Notes under the pieces: model-generated
Seen by the model: only the letters and a program-made list of their open reading frames with translations
The model's database searches: none
Told to the model about the DNA's origin: nothing
In this document: positions 23,895 to 36,866 of the stretch, piece by piece
Position numbering within the stretch: the stretch's first letter is position 1
Layout of the letters: each line of letters starts with the position of its first letter
NCBI GenBank assembly: GCA_948146395.1
Contig: OX411558.1
Coordinates: 50,269,122 to 50,333,121, forward strand
From: Fragum whitleyi
Lineage: Eukaryota > Mollusca > Bivalvia > Cardiida > Cardiidae
DNA length: 64,000 nt
Reading direction: 5' to 3'
Position numbers and translations under genes: made by a program

Positions 23895-24155
23895 TTTATT
23901 AGCTCACCTAAGCACAAAGTGGTAAGGTGGATGTCCGTCGTCCGTCGTACGGCATCCGTCGTCAACATTTACCTTGTATGCATACTAGTGGCCTATTTTT
24001 GAAAATTGGCAAAAAGAATTGTCGAGTTGTTTAGAAGCAACAGCATTGTTTAGCTTAGAGTTCATTAATCATCTTTTTTTCAAAACCTACATTAAACAAT
24101 CTTAGACTGTTCACTCAGATGAGCAATTTAAGGCCACTATGGCCCTCTTGTATTT
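23895..24155. repeat. AGCTCACC...GGCCCTCTTGT dispersed repeat
   Basis: Starts TTAGCTCACCTAAGCACAAA, contains GTCCGTCGTCCGTCGTACGG and ends ACTATGGCCCTCTTGTATTT. This layout is one I associate with very abundant dispersed repeats in bivalve genomes. No coding capacity. The short ORF across its end is not supported as a gene. Confidence 0.6.
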
Positions 24156-24725
24156 CCAAGATTGTTAAGTCATGCTTGACTATTCAGGCCTCGATGATTT
24201 GGCAATCAAAATCTCGTTACTCAAGCTTATTTAAGCTGCGTTTACGGGGTTTTGATCACAAACCAATTCTGTTAAAAGTCTATAAAGGCTTGTCACGTGT
24301 TTAAAATGTCAAAACTCCCGACCAAATATGCCATTTATGATGCGAGTTTTATTGTTCATATAATTTGCATATTTATCGATAAGCGACCAAAGTAGTGTAA
24401 CTTAAGCTCAATTGAGATTTAGTTACGATAATTTTTTAACATCTAAACGACGGTTTCAATAGCATTATGAGAGCTATTGTTTTCAAAACTGTATCAAATA
24501 ATATCATTTAAATCTTCAACGCATAATAATTTATAATTTTCACGTTACATAAATTGAATTCTATATTTTGTTGCAATGCGTCTACAAACAACATGTACGG
24601 CGACAGTCAAAATGAGAAGGAAAAAAAATGTATGTCGGGGCTGTAGACTATGGGCTACTGGGATCCCTGTCCCCCCCCGGGTTGAATTTTGTACACTATG
24701 ATTTTCTGTAAGTTACAATTTAAAG

Positions 24726-24955
24726 ACATGTTAGCACTCTGGCGAGTTGGGCTTTTGTAAGATGCGTTACTTTGAAATCACCCAACCTAGATCCTTATTA
24801 AATGCTACATTTTGCTCCCATTCTGTGAAATTCTTTGGGCAGATTGCGATTTTAAGTACTATATCATACATGATTCTTGAGTATGAATGATCAAACATCC
24901 AAAGAATCCTGTACGGCTCAAGAAAATGTGTAAAATATACGTTACAATTACATTT
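24726..24955 (-). repeat. Inverted fragment of the GTAACGTAT satellite
   Basis: AGACATGTTAGCACTCTGGC and GGGCTTTTGTAAGATGCGTT correspond, reverse-complemented, to the sequence at 29935-29990. A second ATACGTTAC core lies about 173 bp further right, at about 24937, close to the core spacing in the array at 28560-30030. The two regions face each other about 5 kb apart. Confidence 0.6.
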
Positions 24956-26574
24956 TTTCGCCATATTCGCCTATATAAAGATATTGGCATTTCGGGGCCA
25001 AAAATATTCAAAGTCAACACTTATTGGCAAAATTCATAATATGATATGATTAATTCATATTTACATAGTTTATTTTGGCCTGCATATTACTTGTTTTATG
25101 CGTAGAAATAAAAAGATTTTAGCACATGTCCTTTCAAACCCTTTATACAACGTAATTTAATATGCTGCTAAATAAATAAATAGAAAGACAGAGAATGGCA
25201 GCTGCATTTACTACTCTTATCATGCATGATAAAACAAGAATATCATTTATAACTGATATCCTTATAACAACAAATACTTAATGTCTCTGAAGGAATGCTG
25301 TAACATACGTTATCTCAAAGTATTTTACCAAAACCCGTTTAAACTGTTTTTTTTTCTATCAATAAGGGTTAAAATTCTTTCAAATTTATAGCTCTCAGTT
25401 CTGTTATTTGGAAAATACATCAGTACTGAAGGCAAATGTGTGACCAACGAAAGATCAAAGATCCCCTAGCACCAATTTAGACCGTATTTGAGAAGTCAAT
25501 GTTATATTTTTGAATGGCCAAGAAGGAAATTCTTATTGAATGCTAGTTTTTACGTATCGTCTTTGAGTGCAAAGTGATAAATAACACAAATTGAAGTTAG
25601 TATCATTTGCAGTTATCAATCTCGCAAAGTTGAAGTTTTGATAAAAAGATTTGAGATCATAATTTAGAAAAAGCCAAATTATTAATACATGTATATCGAA
25701 TTTTTGAAATCAAAATACCTACACCCTTCTAATTCAGCACAGATCTTGATAATCATTGTAAATTAGATATTACAAATGCCTTGACATATTCAATTAAAAT
25801 ACTGGCTTTTTGAAAGATATGGATGTCTTCTTTGCGTTGCACTATACCGATTGTTTAATTTAATCATAAGGGAAATATCTGTTCAGTGAAATTACATATA
25901 AATCTATCACATAATGCAGCATGACAGCTAAAAGATTTTAAGTAATTAAAACTTTTTTTTCAAAATAACTAAGTTACTTAAGCATGTGTATTATACATCT
26001 CTAATTTCGTGCATTGGTTTATTTGTTGCCTACAAATGCTTTCAAACAGAATACCAATGGTCATAATCTAGTAACGTATGTTACCATTTGTATGAAACAT
26101 GTCGCAATTATCTTAAATGCACATCAGTGTCAAATCTGTAGCCATTTAATTCAAAACATTGTTTCTCTCTAATTCAGATGGATTTTTTTGTTTTACTGCA
26201 TGTTTTACCAACTGTTTGTCTGGAATGATGGCCAATTGTTTAGAATAAAATTTAATGGTTAGAAGATAAGATTAGATTTTATCTAGGTAAAAGATACTTG
26301 ACATTAGAACATGAAATAAATGATCACAGTGTAGCCAGTATATAAAATAGCATAAAACACATGGTCACAGATATTTTAAAATAGATACCATGTCTGCAAC
26401 ATCCCTACCTAAGATAACGCAAAAAAGAGAAAGGTTATCTCTTATTTCCATTGCGGTCCTATACAAGGGTGTGGCCGACATAGAGGGACATGGTGATTTA
26501 CTTTGGTAATTATTAAATACTCATCTTATCACAGCATTTTTATCACAGTAAAATGAATTTAAGTATTTTAAAGC
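24956..26574. other. No gene recognised; scattered GTAACGTA-like words
   Basis: AT-rich sequence. AACATACGTTATCTC near 25302 and TAGTAACGTATGTTACC near 26070 suggest heavily decayed satellite units. No exon or RNA gene could be supported. Confidence 0.35.
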
Positions 26575-27660
26575 TTAGCTTAAGTGCCCTTTAATTTTAG
26601 CTTTAAATTGAGAAAGTGACTCAATAACTTTGATATCGCCTGGTATGTGATTCCAAAGGCTGCAGCCCATGTAAGAAAACGCCTTTCTCCCATGGGACCC
26701 AACCTTCGGCACCGCAAAACAACCACTGCTGTTAAATCTGGTATTATAACTGTTTAAGGATGCCGGCGCTGCAAAGTGTTGTTTCAAATAGTCAGGTGCT
26801 AATCCGTTTTTAATTTTGAACACATGCAAAAGCGTAATCTTTTCTACTCTTTTGGAAACGGGCAACCATCTTAGAGTTTTGAAATGTATATCTGAAATTT
26901 GGGATCTATGAGGTAACTCTAGAACAAATCTTATCATTTTTTTTGCATGGTTTGGAGCTTATCAGTCCACTTCTTGTTTAAACCAAAATACAAATGCACA
27001 AGCGTAATCAAAATGACATTGAATTAAGGCTGAAACAAGCAGTTTTCAAGTTTTGAATGTTAGATATTAGCTTTTACGATACAAGAATTTCAGACGTGCG
27101 TTTGCTTTGTTGAGTAATGATCTATCCATTTTTTCACCGGATAAGTTTTGGTCTAGAGTAGCTCCAAGATATTTGGCTGATGAAGTTGAATTAATAAGAT
27201 TACCATTACATGTAACATTAATATTTGTATTAGATTTAATCTTTTGATTAGTACCAAAAAGAATACATTCGGTTTTACCAAGATGTACAGACAGCTTATT
27301 GTCAATAAGCCATGATCTTACAAGGTTAAGGTCCTCAGATAATGCCTTTTCCACAGTCACCTTATCTTTGCCAGAGACTAGTATAGCAGAATCATCTGCA
27401 TAAAGAAAAAGTTTGTTTTAAATTACAGCAGCCATATCATTAACATAAATCAGAAATAACAGTGGACCAAGTATCGAACCCTGGGGAACACCACATGTAA
27501 TATTAGCAAGTGAAGAACGAACTTTATTTACTTCAACAAGCTGTTTCCTATCGTTCAGATATGAAGAAAACCAATTAATAATGTCATTGCTGAATCCTAA
27601 TGATTCAAGTTTCATTAAAAGTATTGAGTGATCAACAGTATCGAATGGATAAGAAAAGAA
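26575..27660 (-). pseudogene. Decayed non-LTR retrotransposon reverse transcriptase
   Basis: Read on the - strand, three open pieces follow in order. 27660-27418 gives FDTVDHSILLMKLESLGFSN, then the block GVPQGSILGPLLFLIYVNDM. A short stretch at about 27405-27365 reads LFLYADDSAILVSGKD, the catalytic YADD box, in a different frame. 27360-27067 gives the thumb-side region (LSVHLGKTECILFG, AKYLGATLD). 26937-26575 continues with a C-terminal region (FKTLRWLPVSKR, YNTRF, GRKAFSYMGCSLWN) common in CR1/L2/Jockey-type elements. The N-terminal part of the RT, the endonuclease and any ORF1 are absent, so the copy is 5' truncated as well as frameshifted and inactive. Confidence 0.85.
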
Positions 27661-27729
27661 GAGCCTTTTACTTGTGCACATGAAAATAATATGCCAAAGA
27701 ACCATGAGTATATTAATTAGAATGGTCAT

Positions 27730-28559
27730 TCTTCGATTCTTTTCTCTACTTTAACACAAACTGATGTACATATATATTGAAAGTCAGCCAGCAATGTCAA
27801 ACAGGAATGCAAATAGAATGTTATATCACCAGCCATTTAAAAAAATACACATAAACACCTATAAAGCCCTTGCGACCTATAGACCCATAATGCAATTTTC
27901 TTATTTCTATGAATCAAGTCTTGGGTTGTATTTGAATGAGGGCTTGATATTGATGAAATCCTACTGCTTAAGCAGCTTATCGTAATTAATTTATTGTTTT
28001 AGAATGTAAGATATAAAAGAAGCGCTAATTATATCTAAGGTATGTTTCTTTCTGCATAAAAAGTACTTGTACTTTGAATCTAGATCAAAGTTATTGCATT
28101 TTTTACCATTTTTAAGGATCTATATATTACTAAAATCTTTACTTGTGTAAGAACTAATCATGTTCAAGAGAACTACAATTGGTGTGCATTTAAAAAAATG
28201 AATGTAATATAAAATACTTTCTTTGATACATCATTCCATTCATCACACCATCCTTTTAAAGCCTCTAGCTACTTATAAAATCAAGATTAATGATAATCAA
28301 TTCGTTTGTACAGACTGATTAAACCTTGTACCTATGATATGGAGTCAAATGTACTACATAATCCAATGTGCTACCAACTGGGCTATGATCATGATCAACT
28401 CTAAGAAATATTCTTAACTTTTCTGTACTAAATGGATAGAAGTATTGCTTAGAGGTATTGTAGGAACAGCTTTTTTTCATCTTTTTTATCATCATTTTCC
28501 ACAATGAAAACTGCCTCTTATCATCAGAAGTAACGTTTATAACGTTTTTTATTCTGAAA
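27730..28559. other. No gene recognised; weak tRNA-like word
   Basis: On the - strand, 28410-28330 reads TAGCCCAGTTGGTAGCAC, an A-box-like phrase, but no good B box or acceptor stem follows. It may be a decayed SINE head. Nothing else supportable. Confidence 0.3.
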
Positions 28560-30030
28560 ATGTGAAAAAAGTCTCAAACATAGAAGAAACCATAAGCTGC
28601 CTCAATATTGTGTTAGGTGCATTTCCTTAAACAATGATAGTGTTTCAATAATAATCATACCTATAGATAAGAGGTAACGTATTTTGCACGCTTTTAAAAC
28701 CACAATTAGTCTTGAAATGATTGAAACTTATATTGATACCTTAAACATATTTTAACAGTTATGCAGTTATGGTTTATAGTTTATTTAGACAATGAGGGAT
28801 TTTACAACCATTGCAATCAGAGGAGATATGAATAAGCCTATGTTAATTGATGGGTAAATTGGTTACTTTAGAGTAACGTATTTTGCAAATAGCTTGGTGG
28901 CAAGATGCATAAAAATTTTGAAAATCTCCCAAAGAACACAAGCTTATAGAAAAACACAGTAAACAAAACATTCAGTGGAGCATTGATGATTATAACATCT
29001 CTTTTGAATACATTAAATTTAAATTTAAATGTAACGTATTTTAAACCAATGCATTGCTTGTAAGGGCTATATTTTCAAATCATAATATAAATGGGCTTCA
29101 AATACCTTCAGAATCACTTATATCATTAACAAAAAACAATTTCAATCAATTTTTCTTTACTAAATTACAGTTACTTTCTATAACAAGACATACAACTAAA
29201 ATTGTTATATGAAAATTCTATGGGTTGGTTTCTTAAAGTAACGTATCTCGCATTTTCCCCAGTGAACAGAGTGCTAACAAGTCTCAAAATGTTCAAAATT
29301 GCATAGGCTTGTAGAAAAGCACTGCTAATAATCTTCCCAATGGGCCAGCTATGGAAAAATCATTTGTATCTATGTGCTTTTCTTTGAAATTCAAAAGTAA
29401 CGTATTTTACTTCCATATCATGCCTTAAAGGGGATTTTTTACAAAGTATTACTATAAATTTGCTCTACATACATTCAGCAATATAAATTTTGGTATTAAA
29501 AGATCACTTCTGGTCAATTTGACTATTCTTTTCACTGTACAAACATAACATCTTGTCTTGAAAATTTGGTGATTAATTAATTTTGAAGTAAGGTATCTCA
29601 CAAATGCCCCTTCGGTCAGAGTGCTAACAAGTCTCAAAGTGTTTTATATACCATGGACTATCAAATAGACATTGTTAACGAAATTCCTAGTGAGGCAGGG
29701 ATAAACAATTTATTTCTATATTCATAGTTTTCTATGAAATTTAAGGGTAACGTATTTTAGTCCAATATCATGCCTCTTAAGATGACCAGATTTTTCAAAA
29801 AATTCTATAAATGGACCCTACAGCTATTCAGCAACACAAATATATGTATAAGAAGGCAACTTTTTGTCATTTTGACTTCAATCTTTTGGGTACTCTTTTA
29901 AAATTCATTTTCAAAATTTTATTGGATGTGTTACTTTGAAGTAACGTATCTTACAAAAGCCCCACTCGCCATAGTGCTAACATGTCTCAAAATGTGTTAT
30001 ATACTATGGGCTTTCAGAAAAATATGGTCT
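28560..30030. repeat. Satellite-like tandem array with GTAACGTAT cores
   Basis: GTAACGTAT (one copy GTAAGGTAT) recurs at about 28674, 28874, 29032, 29239, 29397, 29587, 29747 and 29940. Spacings alternate near 160 and 190-207 bp, so the real unit is about 350-366 bp with two cores. One half-unit has GTAACGTATTTT followed by CATATCATGCC; the other has GTAACGTATCTYRCA then AGTGCTAACAAGTCTCAAAA. Four units are visible. No ORF. Confidence 0.8.
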
Positions 30031-30219
30031 ACAAAATTCTTTCCTGGGAAAAACCCATTCTAGCTCATGGACTACTGATGAATAGTATTTAATGCTAAAA
30101 ATCGTATGATTGGGTTGTTTCTACGCCGCTTTGAACAACAATGCATTTATATAACCTCGAAGTTCACCTATTCGTGCTCATCCTATCACCGATATTAGGC
30201 TCATAGCTTCTTGTTGAAT

Positions 30220-30500
30220 ACCCGTGCTATTCCCTCAAAATAGATAAAACAGGTTTAAACAATATAGGTAGATTTTAAAAAGCGCATTAAGAAAGTTAAA
30301 AATTTACCTTGTAAACCAACGTTATTGCCTGTCTTAAAACGTAAGGTTCACTCAAACGTGTACTTTCATAATTTCAGTGAAGGAGTCGGGTAAAAATCCT
30401 ATCATTTGCTTTTTAATGATACCCGATTTACCTATGCTTATGGATTCGGCGCCTACGTTAGAGCTCAGTTTACAAAATACACCTATACCTAATCAAAGTG
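30220..30500. repeat. Dispersed repeat (ACCCGATWTACC/GAGCTCAG family)
   Basis: AATACCCGTGCTATTCCCTC, AAAATAGATAAAACAGGTTT, ATACCCGATTTACCTATG and CTACGTTAGAGCTCAGTTTA recur in the same order at 41870-42030, and the later blocks at 33548-33750. The GAGCTCAG end lies next to a TIR-element end in two of the three places. Function and class unknown. Confidence 0.55.
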
Positions 30501-30514
30501 CTGAAAGTACTGAT

Positions 30515-33500
30515 AAGTTGGAATGCGTTCAAGAGACGGTGACCTTAAACCACTTACGAAGCGTTCGCCTCCCGCCCACCACAGGCGATCACATAATACG
30601 CATCGTCTTTTGACGGGCGTATATAAATCAATGTATTTCGCTAATGCCCCAGAATCGCTTTACAGGCCTGAATCTGATGAAAGAAAAATGACAAAATGAC
30701 CTCTACCCATCAAAATCATTTGATGGAAATTGTCTTTCTTTAAGCGTACCGACCAAAGGACTGCCGGAAGCCACACCCCCGGAAGCCGATTAACCGGAAA
30801 AATTATACTGAAAGAATTCTTACGCTTATAACCTAAACACAGTCTCTCTGCTTTTCCTAAATGCATTTACACGAATCTTCCAATTCATACATGAAACAAT
30901 TAAAAGAGCAACCCGTTTAATCAAGAAAGATGACTTTATGTATTTTTGCACAGATTATGTCCCTTTTCTTTCTTTTTTTTTAAACCAGTTTGATACCAAC
31001 AGAACCATCCTTTATTATGCCTAAACAAATTGAGGTTAAAACAACGAATTATTCGGCGTGATGAAGACATCATGACAAAACGGGGCCGAATATGTCTATT
31101 TGCAAAGTATTCCAGTTACTTAACGAGTATTATAAATAGTCCAACGATCAATTTCATAAAAACGGAGAGTTTTCCTTCATACTCCAGTATATGCGTGAAT
31201 AATGAAAGCAAAATTCATGCAGAAAAAACACTGCAATAACAATAGCTTTTTATCTTAAAAATAAAACTTTGCCTTTTCCTTCGGAAAAGGAAAACACACA
31301 AGGAATCTTCTGATTGTTTCAAAGGCAATTAGACATACTTTGTAGTTCAAACACTTGAGATTAAGATAAAGTAAATGACAGTAATATTTTGAAAACGATG
31401 GTAATTTTCTTGCATTTTAGAAGATAATAAAAGGCCTTAACAAATTTGATTTACTTAGTGATTTTGGTAAAGACTTGGATGCGATTAGGGAGTTAAAAAC
31501 ATAATGATTATAAAAAATGAGTTTTTTTTTTATTTCAAGGGCACATAACTCTTGGTTCATTTGCTCTTTTTTTCCACGGTGAATTTTTTTTCATTCTTTT
31601 AGCTTGAATTCCCGGATTATTGTTGTAATTTTTAAAAAAGGATATTATTTGCCCCATCAATACTTGTTGAAAAAGAGGACTTTCTTTGATAGTCTCTGCA
31701 GCAAGAATGCATTACAAAATGGCGCCTTATTTTGTTTCCGGCTTTAATTTTGGCTTACTTTGCATTATTTTATTAAACTTATTTGTTCAAAACTATCTGT
31801 TCGTAATTTACAGGATTTCTGACAAATATATTACATAAGATTTTGCGCATGGTCAAGCACAGTTAGTTGCACAATCAACATTTTAAGATAGACCCCTTCC
31901 TATTTTATGGCCGATTTCCCCACCCACTCAAGAAAACGGACTTTTTTTCAATATTTTTTAAACGGGACGGTGAAAGTCGTTTAAAATTCAGATATAATAG
32001 ACGAATAACACGAAGTATTCATTTTTGGTATAATTTTCACGTTCCTTTTACCCTTGCTTCACACTAGGAACACCTTAACAATAAATGTTTCAAACAATGC
32101 TGGTTGGTTGCTGAGGAAAATCAAGATCATGTGTATCCTGGATAACAGTAGTCTTGTAATTTTTGTTATCATGAAAGCCATACCAAAAACATGCGCAAAA
32201 CTCATTTATTTGTATTGTTTATAATCTAAATATTTTTTTCTTTCAAAAAAGAAAAGGTCCAGATGTATATATCTTCGCGTTTCTCAGATTCTTAAGAAAT
32301 ATGCAGATTAGACGCTGTTCAGGCCGCCCAAACGTCTTACGGCGTCATTTTCCGGTAAATTTGGCGCATGGTTTGCTATGATATTCTTCACATTCGAGTT
32401 TTTATGAAGCGATCATCTTGAAAATATTGAAAGATAAAACTCATAAAATGGGCACAAAAAATACATGCTAATTTTGTTATTCTCAAACGATATAACCCTT
32501 GAAAATGTTGTTTAAGTATTCAATCGTTATCGGTAAACGTTTATAATTTCGACGTGCTCCGTGTACCGCTAGGTGGGGCTGTTAAGGCAACTGACATATA
32601 CATGTCAATAAAAATGTTGAACATTTTTCTTCGGGTATGAAGTCAGTGGATAATTAGAGTAGCGATTAACATAGAAATATGATTAATAAGGAAGTAATTG
32701 ATGAGAATTTCAGACTGTCTACGAACTTTCCGGACAACCCTCGTATGTTTTTATGAGATTTTAGGCTATATAGGAACATTCCATTCGTTTGTAAACTTGA
32801 CCTTTCGTAACTCATAAGTACATATTTCATTCATAAAAGGGCACATAAAATCGTAGTAGGTCATCACTTGTGGTATGACCAATCAGAAAACGGCTTTTGT
32901 TTACACACGCGTGAGGTCAACTCTTGTCATAGGGGAGTACACGGGGAAGAAATTGTACGGTGCATAGAGAAATAAAAAGAGAACATTTGCTTGATCGGGT
33001 TTTTAAAACAGATAAATAATCTGTAGATGTTGCGCGTTTCTAATGATGGTTTACGAAACAATAAGGTACAAAACATTTTATCTATTTTGTTGCGTTAAAG
33101 ATCGTTCAGAAAGAGAAACTAGACCTTTAAAAGAAGCTATAATTCTAGGAAAAACAAGTTGCGACATTGCCAAATAAGTAGATCACGTGATTGGCTTGTG
33201 CTATTGTCAATAGCTGACTTTTTTGGACTTATCACATGATTTCCAAATATAGTAATGCAAACATGTGATACTAGTAAATTCGTACGCAACTTTTAATAAA
33301 TATCATTTAAAACATAAATAAGCGTGTTGATAATATACATGAAGTGATAGTGGTGTAATTGTACAACATTATTACTTTTGGTGTAATTAACTATGTATAT
33401 GTCAAGTTGAGATATACAAAATAGGCCGAAGTGTATTCACATCCTGTTCACGTGATATGTGTTATCAAAAAACCCGAAATGAAATTATCTTGTGTTCATT

Positions 33501-33547
33501 TTGCGGTTTTGTTAAATCTAAGTTGGAATTGCTCCGCATTCCAACTT
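30515..33547. mobile_element. TIR element with AAGTTGGAATGCG ends, copy 2 (inverted)
   Basis: Begins AAGTTGGAATGCGTTCAAGA and ends TTGCTCCGCATTCCAACTT. Its left 200 bp matches the right end of the element at 10677-13264 on the other strand (for example CGCTTTACAGGCCTGAATCT here, CGCTATACAGGCTTGCATCT there). Its right 600 bp (from about 32955) matches that element's left end. It is 3,033 bp versus 2,588 bp, and the interiors were not alignable by eye. No transposase remains. Several reading frames are open for up to about 70 codons, but none resembles a known protein. Confidence 0.6.
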
Positions 33548-33765
33548 AAAAATGATACGAATTGCCTGTCAAATGAAACTAATTGCTTGTTTAAGATCGA
33601 AAGGTTTACTCGTTCATGTACTTTTTCAGTTGAAAAGGAGGGATCACGTTCAATTCCTTTCATATGCTTTATAAATATACCCGATATACCTACGGTAACG
33701 GACTCAACACCTACGTCAGAGCTCAGCTTTGAAAATAAACATATACAGTTATTATTTGGCTAATT
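33548..33765. repeat. Dispersed repeat (GAGCTCAG family), partial copy
   Basis: ATATACCCGATATACCTACG and CACCTACGTCAGAGCTCAGC match 30415-30475 and 41955-42010. It directly abuts the right end of the TIR element. Confidence 0.55.
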
Positions 33766-33885
33766 TCGCCTGAGTCTTTGTGCATATTCCGTATATCTTC
33801 GGAAGATTTCCGAGTTCTAATAACATAAACCGTTAGTAACATATCTATAAATACGCAATTTAACCAACAAGTGAGAGCAAGAAAA

Positions 33886-33955
33886 AATAGCTCAGTCGGA
33901 TAAGGTGTAACGCTTCCAATCTCACAACTATGAGTTCTAGTCTCCAAAGCGCTTA
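33886..33955 (+). repeat. tRNA-like sequence, probably a SINE head
   Basis: AATAGCTCAGTCGGATAAGG fits an RNA polymerase III A box with D-arm, and GAGTTCTAGTCTCC about 40 bp later fits a poor B box. The acceptor stem is not evident, so a functional tRNA is unlikely. Confidence 0.35.
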
Positions 33956-36265
33956 TTGTTTTATTTTATCTTCACTTTTTTTAATACTTTTCTTCGTCCC
34001 TATTACAAGATTTTGTTAAATTATTAAACGACAACTTTCTGCTGATTCATATCGCGATGTCTAAGATGCAAAGGGCCTAATTTCAAGACGTTCCTCCAGC
34101 TTTCCTCGACTCGAACTGCTCGAAATAATTACCTTTAATTGATGCGTGCAGTCCGTTTCGTGAACGATTTTCATGGCTAAGGACGGATTGGTATTCCAGG
34201 ACGTAAGGTAGGTTCGAGGCCACTCGATAAAGTGAGGGTTTCTCGAGGAACAGCGATCAGTCCTTGAACGTCACTCAATCACGCGTTTTAGAATACCACT
34301 CAAATAAAAAGTAGTATTTGACAGCTAAAGAAATGAGCGATTTGCAAAAAAAAAAAAACGAAAATAAATGTTGAAAAAATCAAGTATCCCCTACTCATGT
34401 TTCAGGATGGAGCAAATCAAATGGAAATTTGACTGATTTACACATTATTCTGACTTGTGGACCAACAGCTCGCACTGGCTTCGCAAAAACCTGCAGTCTC
34501 TGGGTCGCGGATAAGAAAAATTCTACGCATGGTATGCGACCACGCAGCGATTGCGTTCGCAAGGATAGTAGGCTGTATTGTTTTCTTCGGAACCGGAATA
34601 TATGATAGTATAGCGATAATTCCGTGAAATATGATGTATTCGATCACTGCGTTTAAGATGAAAATATTCGTGAAACGTAACAAAATTGTACCAACGTTCA
34701 TATGTGCAAAGCGTCGTACAATAGATAAACATATGCAAACGTTATATTGCACCCTAAACACAGGCAATTGGTTTTACTTATTTGAGTATCCGGTCATCAA
34801 AGACAATTTTGGCTTTGCTTCATAACGAGAACTCTACATAAATCCACACCCATCCAATGGTGCAGGGTTCATTTGACTTGTATTCGAAAACATTGCCATC
34901 TAGCCTCTGAAAAAAATGTCTTATTTTTGCAATCTGTCTATTTCTACGAGGAGGTAGGAGATAATACATGTATTGCATGTTTTGTGCATTCTTCTTTGGG
35001 TGGACAGAATGTTGATTTATATACAAATATGAACATCACAACATCTTTCTATTTGGTCATTTTGTCAGATACCCACTTAATAACCGCATATAAAATTATA
35101 CGGGATGGTAGATATGAACAAATAGTTTTAACATCTTCTACTGGGATTTGGTTACCGATGCACCAAGTTAAAAGCGTATAAATATATCAGAGGCAAAGAT
35201 TTTAACCTTCCATTTAAGTAGAAAGTGGTTTCGCGTTGTTTTCGCAAGATGTCCAATAACGATTCCCCACAATTATTTTTTTAAAACATTTATCCCTCAT
35301 TCAAATGGCCACTATTGAAACCAATTTTTATTTAGATCTTCGGAAGTAGCATCTATCGTTTAAACATATATATATATATTTAATTTAAAACCTTTTTTTC
35401 TATTTTTCTTTTTTTTTTACAATTCTAAAGTTCGGAATGTTTTGACTTGAATTAAACTTGTTCCCCAATAGGACTTTCAGTGCTTTGATTTGCATTTGCA
35501 TAAAATTGCGGTAAATACCGAGAGTCACATGCCTTTCATGGATGAAGGGATACTCTTTTGTCCCTCGAGAAAGTGGAGGGTGGTTAACGACTCGGAATAC
35601 AAATTTGTCACTCGAGGGGACCTAACTGGAGGACTCCTCGAGCGTTCCTTAAGGCTTCCTTTTTCGAGTATGAGTCGAGGTCGAGTGGAGGAATTGTTTT
35701 GAAATTGAGCCCAAAGGATCTTTTATTTGTGTAAATATACACTGCACTTATTTGTCTTAAACCACGAGGAAAAGATGTTTCATAATATTCAGAACACAGC
35801 AAAATTTCCCCATAAAGCCTAGTTTCGAACCTGTTCACAAAAGTAAAACAACGTTGCCAAAGTTATCACAATGTATCCTGCATCATCAGAGCCAACTCTG
35901 CTATTGTTATTGTATATTAAAAGTAAATTCAATATATGAAAAAATATGTGTTTAAGATTACAAGAAAGTAGATAAAGCACAATACACCCTCCGTCTAAAA
36001 AGAACGTTTGTCATTGTGAGACAGAAAAAATTAGAAAACCTGAAACAGAAAATTATTCTGTCTCTTACACGCTTTGAACTCTTGTTTTCTTGTTTCAGAG
36101 GCGGATAACTTAACCTCTAAACCACAGGTCTCAGTACTAAACATGCCACAGTAAAAAATAAAAGTTTAATGCTAATTGATGGAATTCGTCGATCATCGGT
36201 GATTTTCCGATTTCACTCACGAAAAATAAACAGAGTCTCGGGCGAAATTAGCCAGAGAATAATAA
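33956..36265. other. Mostly unexplained; one candidate exon
   Basis: Apart from the candidate at 35069-35175, I see no gene. A TCGAG-rich stretch near 34130-34260 and a related TCGAGGGGAC-type stretch near 35545-35695 may be copies of a repeat. 36095-36135 on the - strand resembles a tRNA D-arm (TGGTTTAGAGGTTAAG) without the rest. Confidence 0.3.
35069..35175 (+). other. Possible orphan YWTD-like exon
   Basis: A TTTTGTCAG acceptor is followed by 107 nt open in phase 1, reading SDTHLITAYKIIRDGRYEQI then VLTSSTGIW, and a weak donor (AGC then GTATAA). The SDxxLxxxYKxxxDGxxxQxVL pattern resembles an LDLR class B blade. It lies 4.3 kb upstream of the first firm LDLa exon, in the same orientation. 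In LRP1 no propeller precedes cluster I, so it may be a relic of a neighbouring gene or chance. Confidence 0.25.
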
Positions 36266-36677
36266 TATCATGTAGTTGACAAGTTGAAAGTATTTGGAAT
36301 GATTTGGGGTAATAGTGAATGGGTGTGTGGGGCGAGTTTTGAACGATATTTAAGGGAGAGAATTCAATATCCTCTATTTCGTCACAATTTGAGGATATTA
36401 TATTGCAGTCTCTTTAATGAAAATCTACACAGACTGCCTTTCCTTTCTATCTGTGTGTATTCAAGGACCAATCACAACTTTTTAGATCCACACAAGCCAA
36501 TAAAATCGAAGAATGATTTGATCGATGAAATTTTGAATGAATTGCTGATTGATTGGTACGATTTCGAAGCGGTTTTTGAATGAATTTAGCAAGTGGGTTG
36601 AATGCATTGAATGGAGCGCTGAGCGAGTGATTTCAAATGGTTTTATATCGAAGGTCAACTTCTAGACTTAACAATAA
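36266..36677. mobile_element. Tc1/mariner-like MITE, decayed
   Basis: AGTTGACAAGTTGAAAGTAT and TTGGAATGATTTGGGGTAAT start it. GGGAGAGAATTCAATATCCT with a return GAGGATATTATATTGCAG forms the central palindrome. GAGCGAGTGATTTCAAATGG is near the end. Both terminal repeats are eroded. The 99-codon open frame across it is an artefact of the repeat. Confidence 0.55.
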
Positions 36678-36866
36678 CTTTAGTGATTGACGTTAATCGT
36701 TTAAAAGGTGTGACAAAAGGAAGTATCGCAATAATTTTATCAGGGAAATGTACAACTTTAAAGGTGAATAATCCAGGAATCATGATTTCATCGTGATATT
36801 TCTATTGTTTATCAGTAATACATCGTTTATATATACATATATTCAACGACTGTAGATAATATTTCT

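Noticed and set aside
34438..34767. 109-codon minus-strand open frame
   Set aside because: No recognisable domain or splice context, and overlapping frames on the other strand are equally open.
36284..36583. 99-codon + strand open frame
   Set aside because: It lies inside a Tc1/mariner-like MITE copy and has no protein similarity I recognise.
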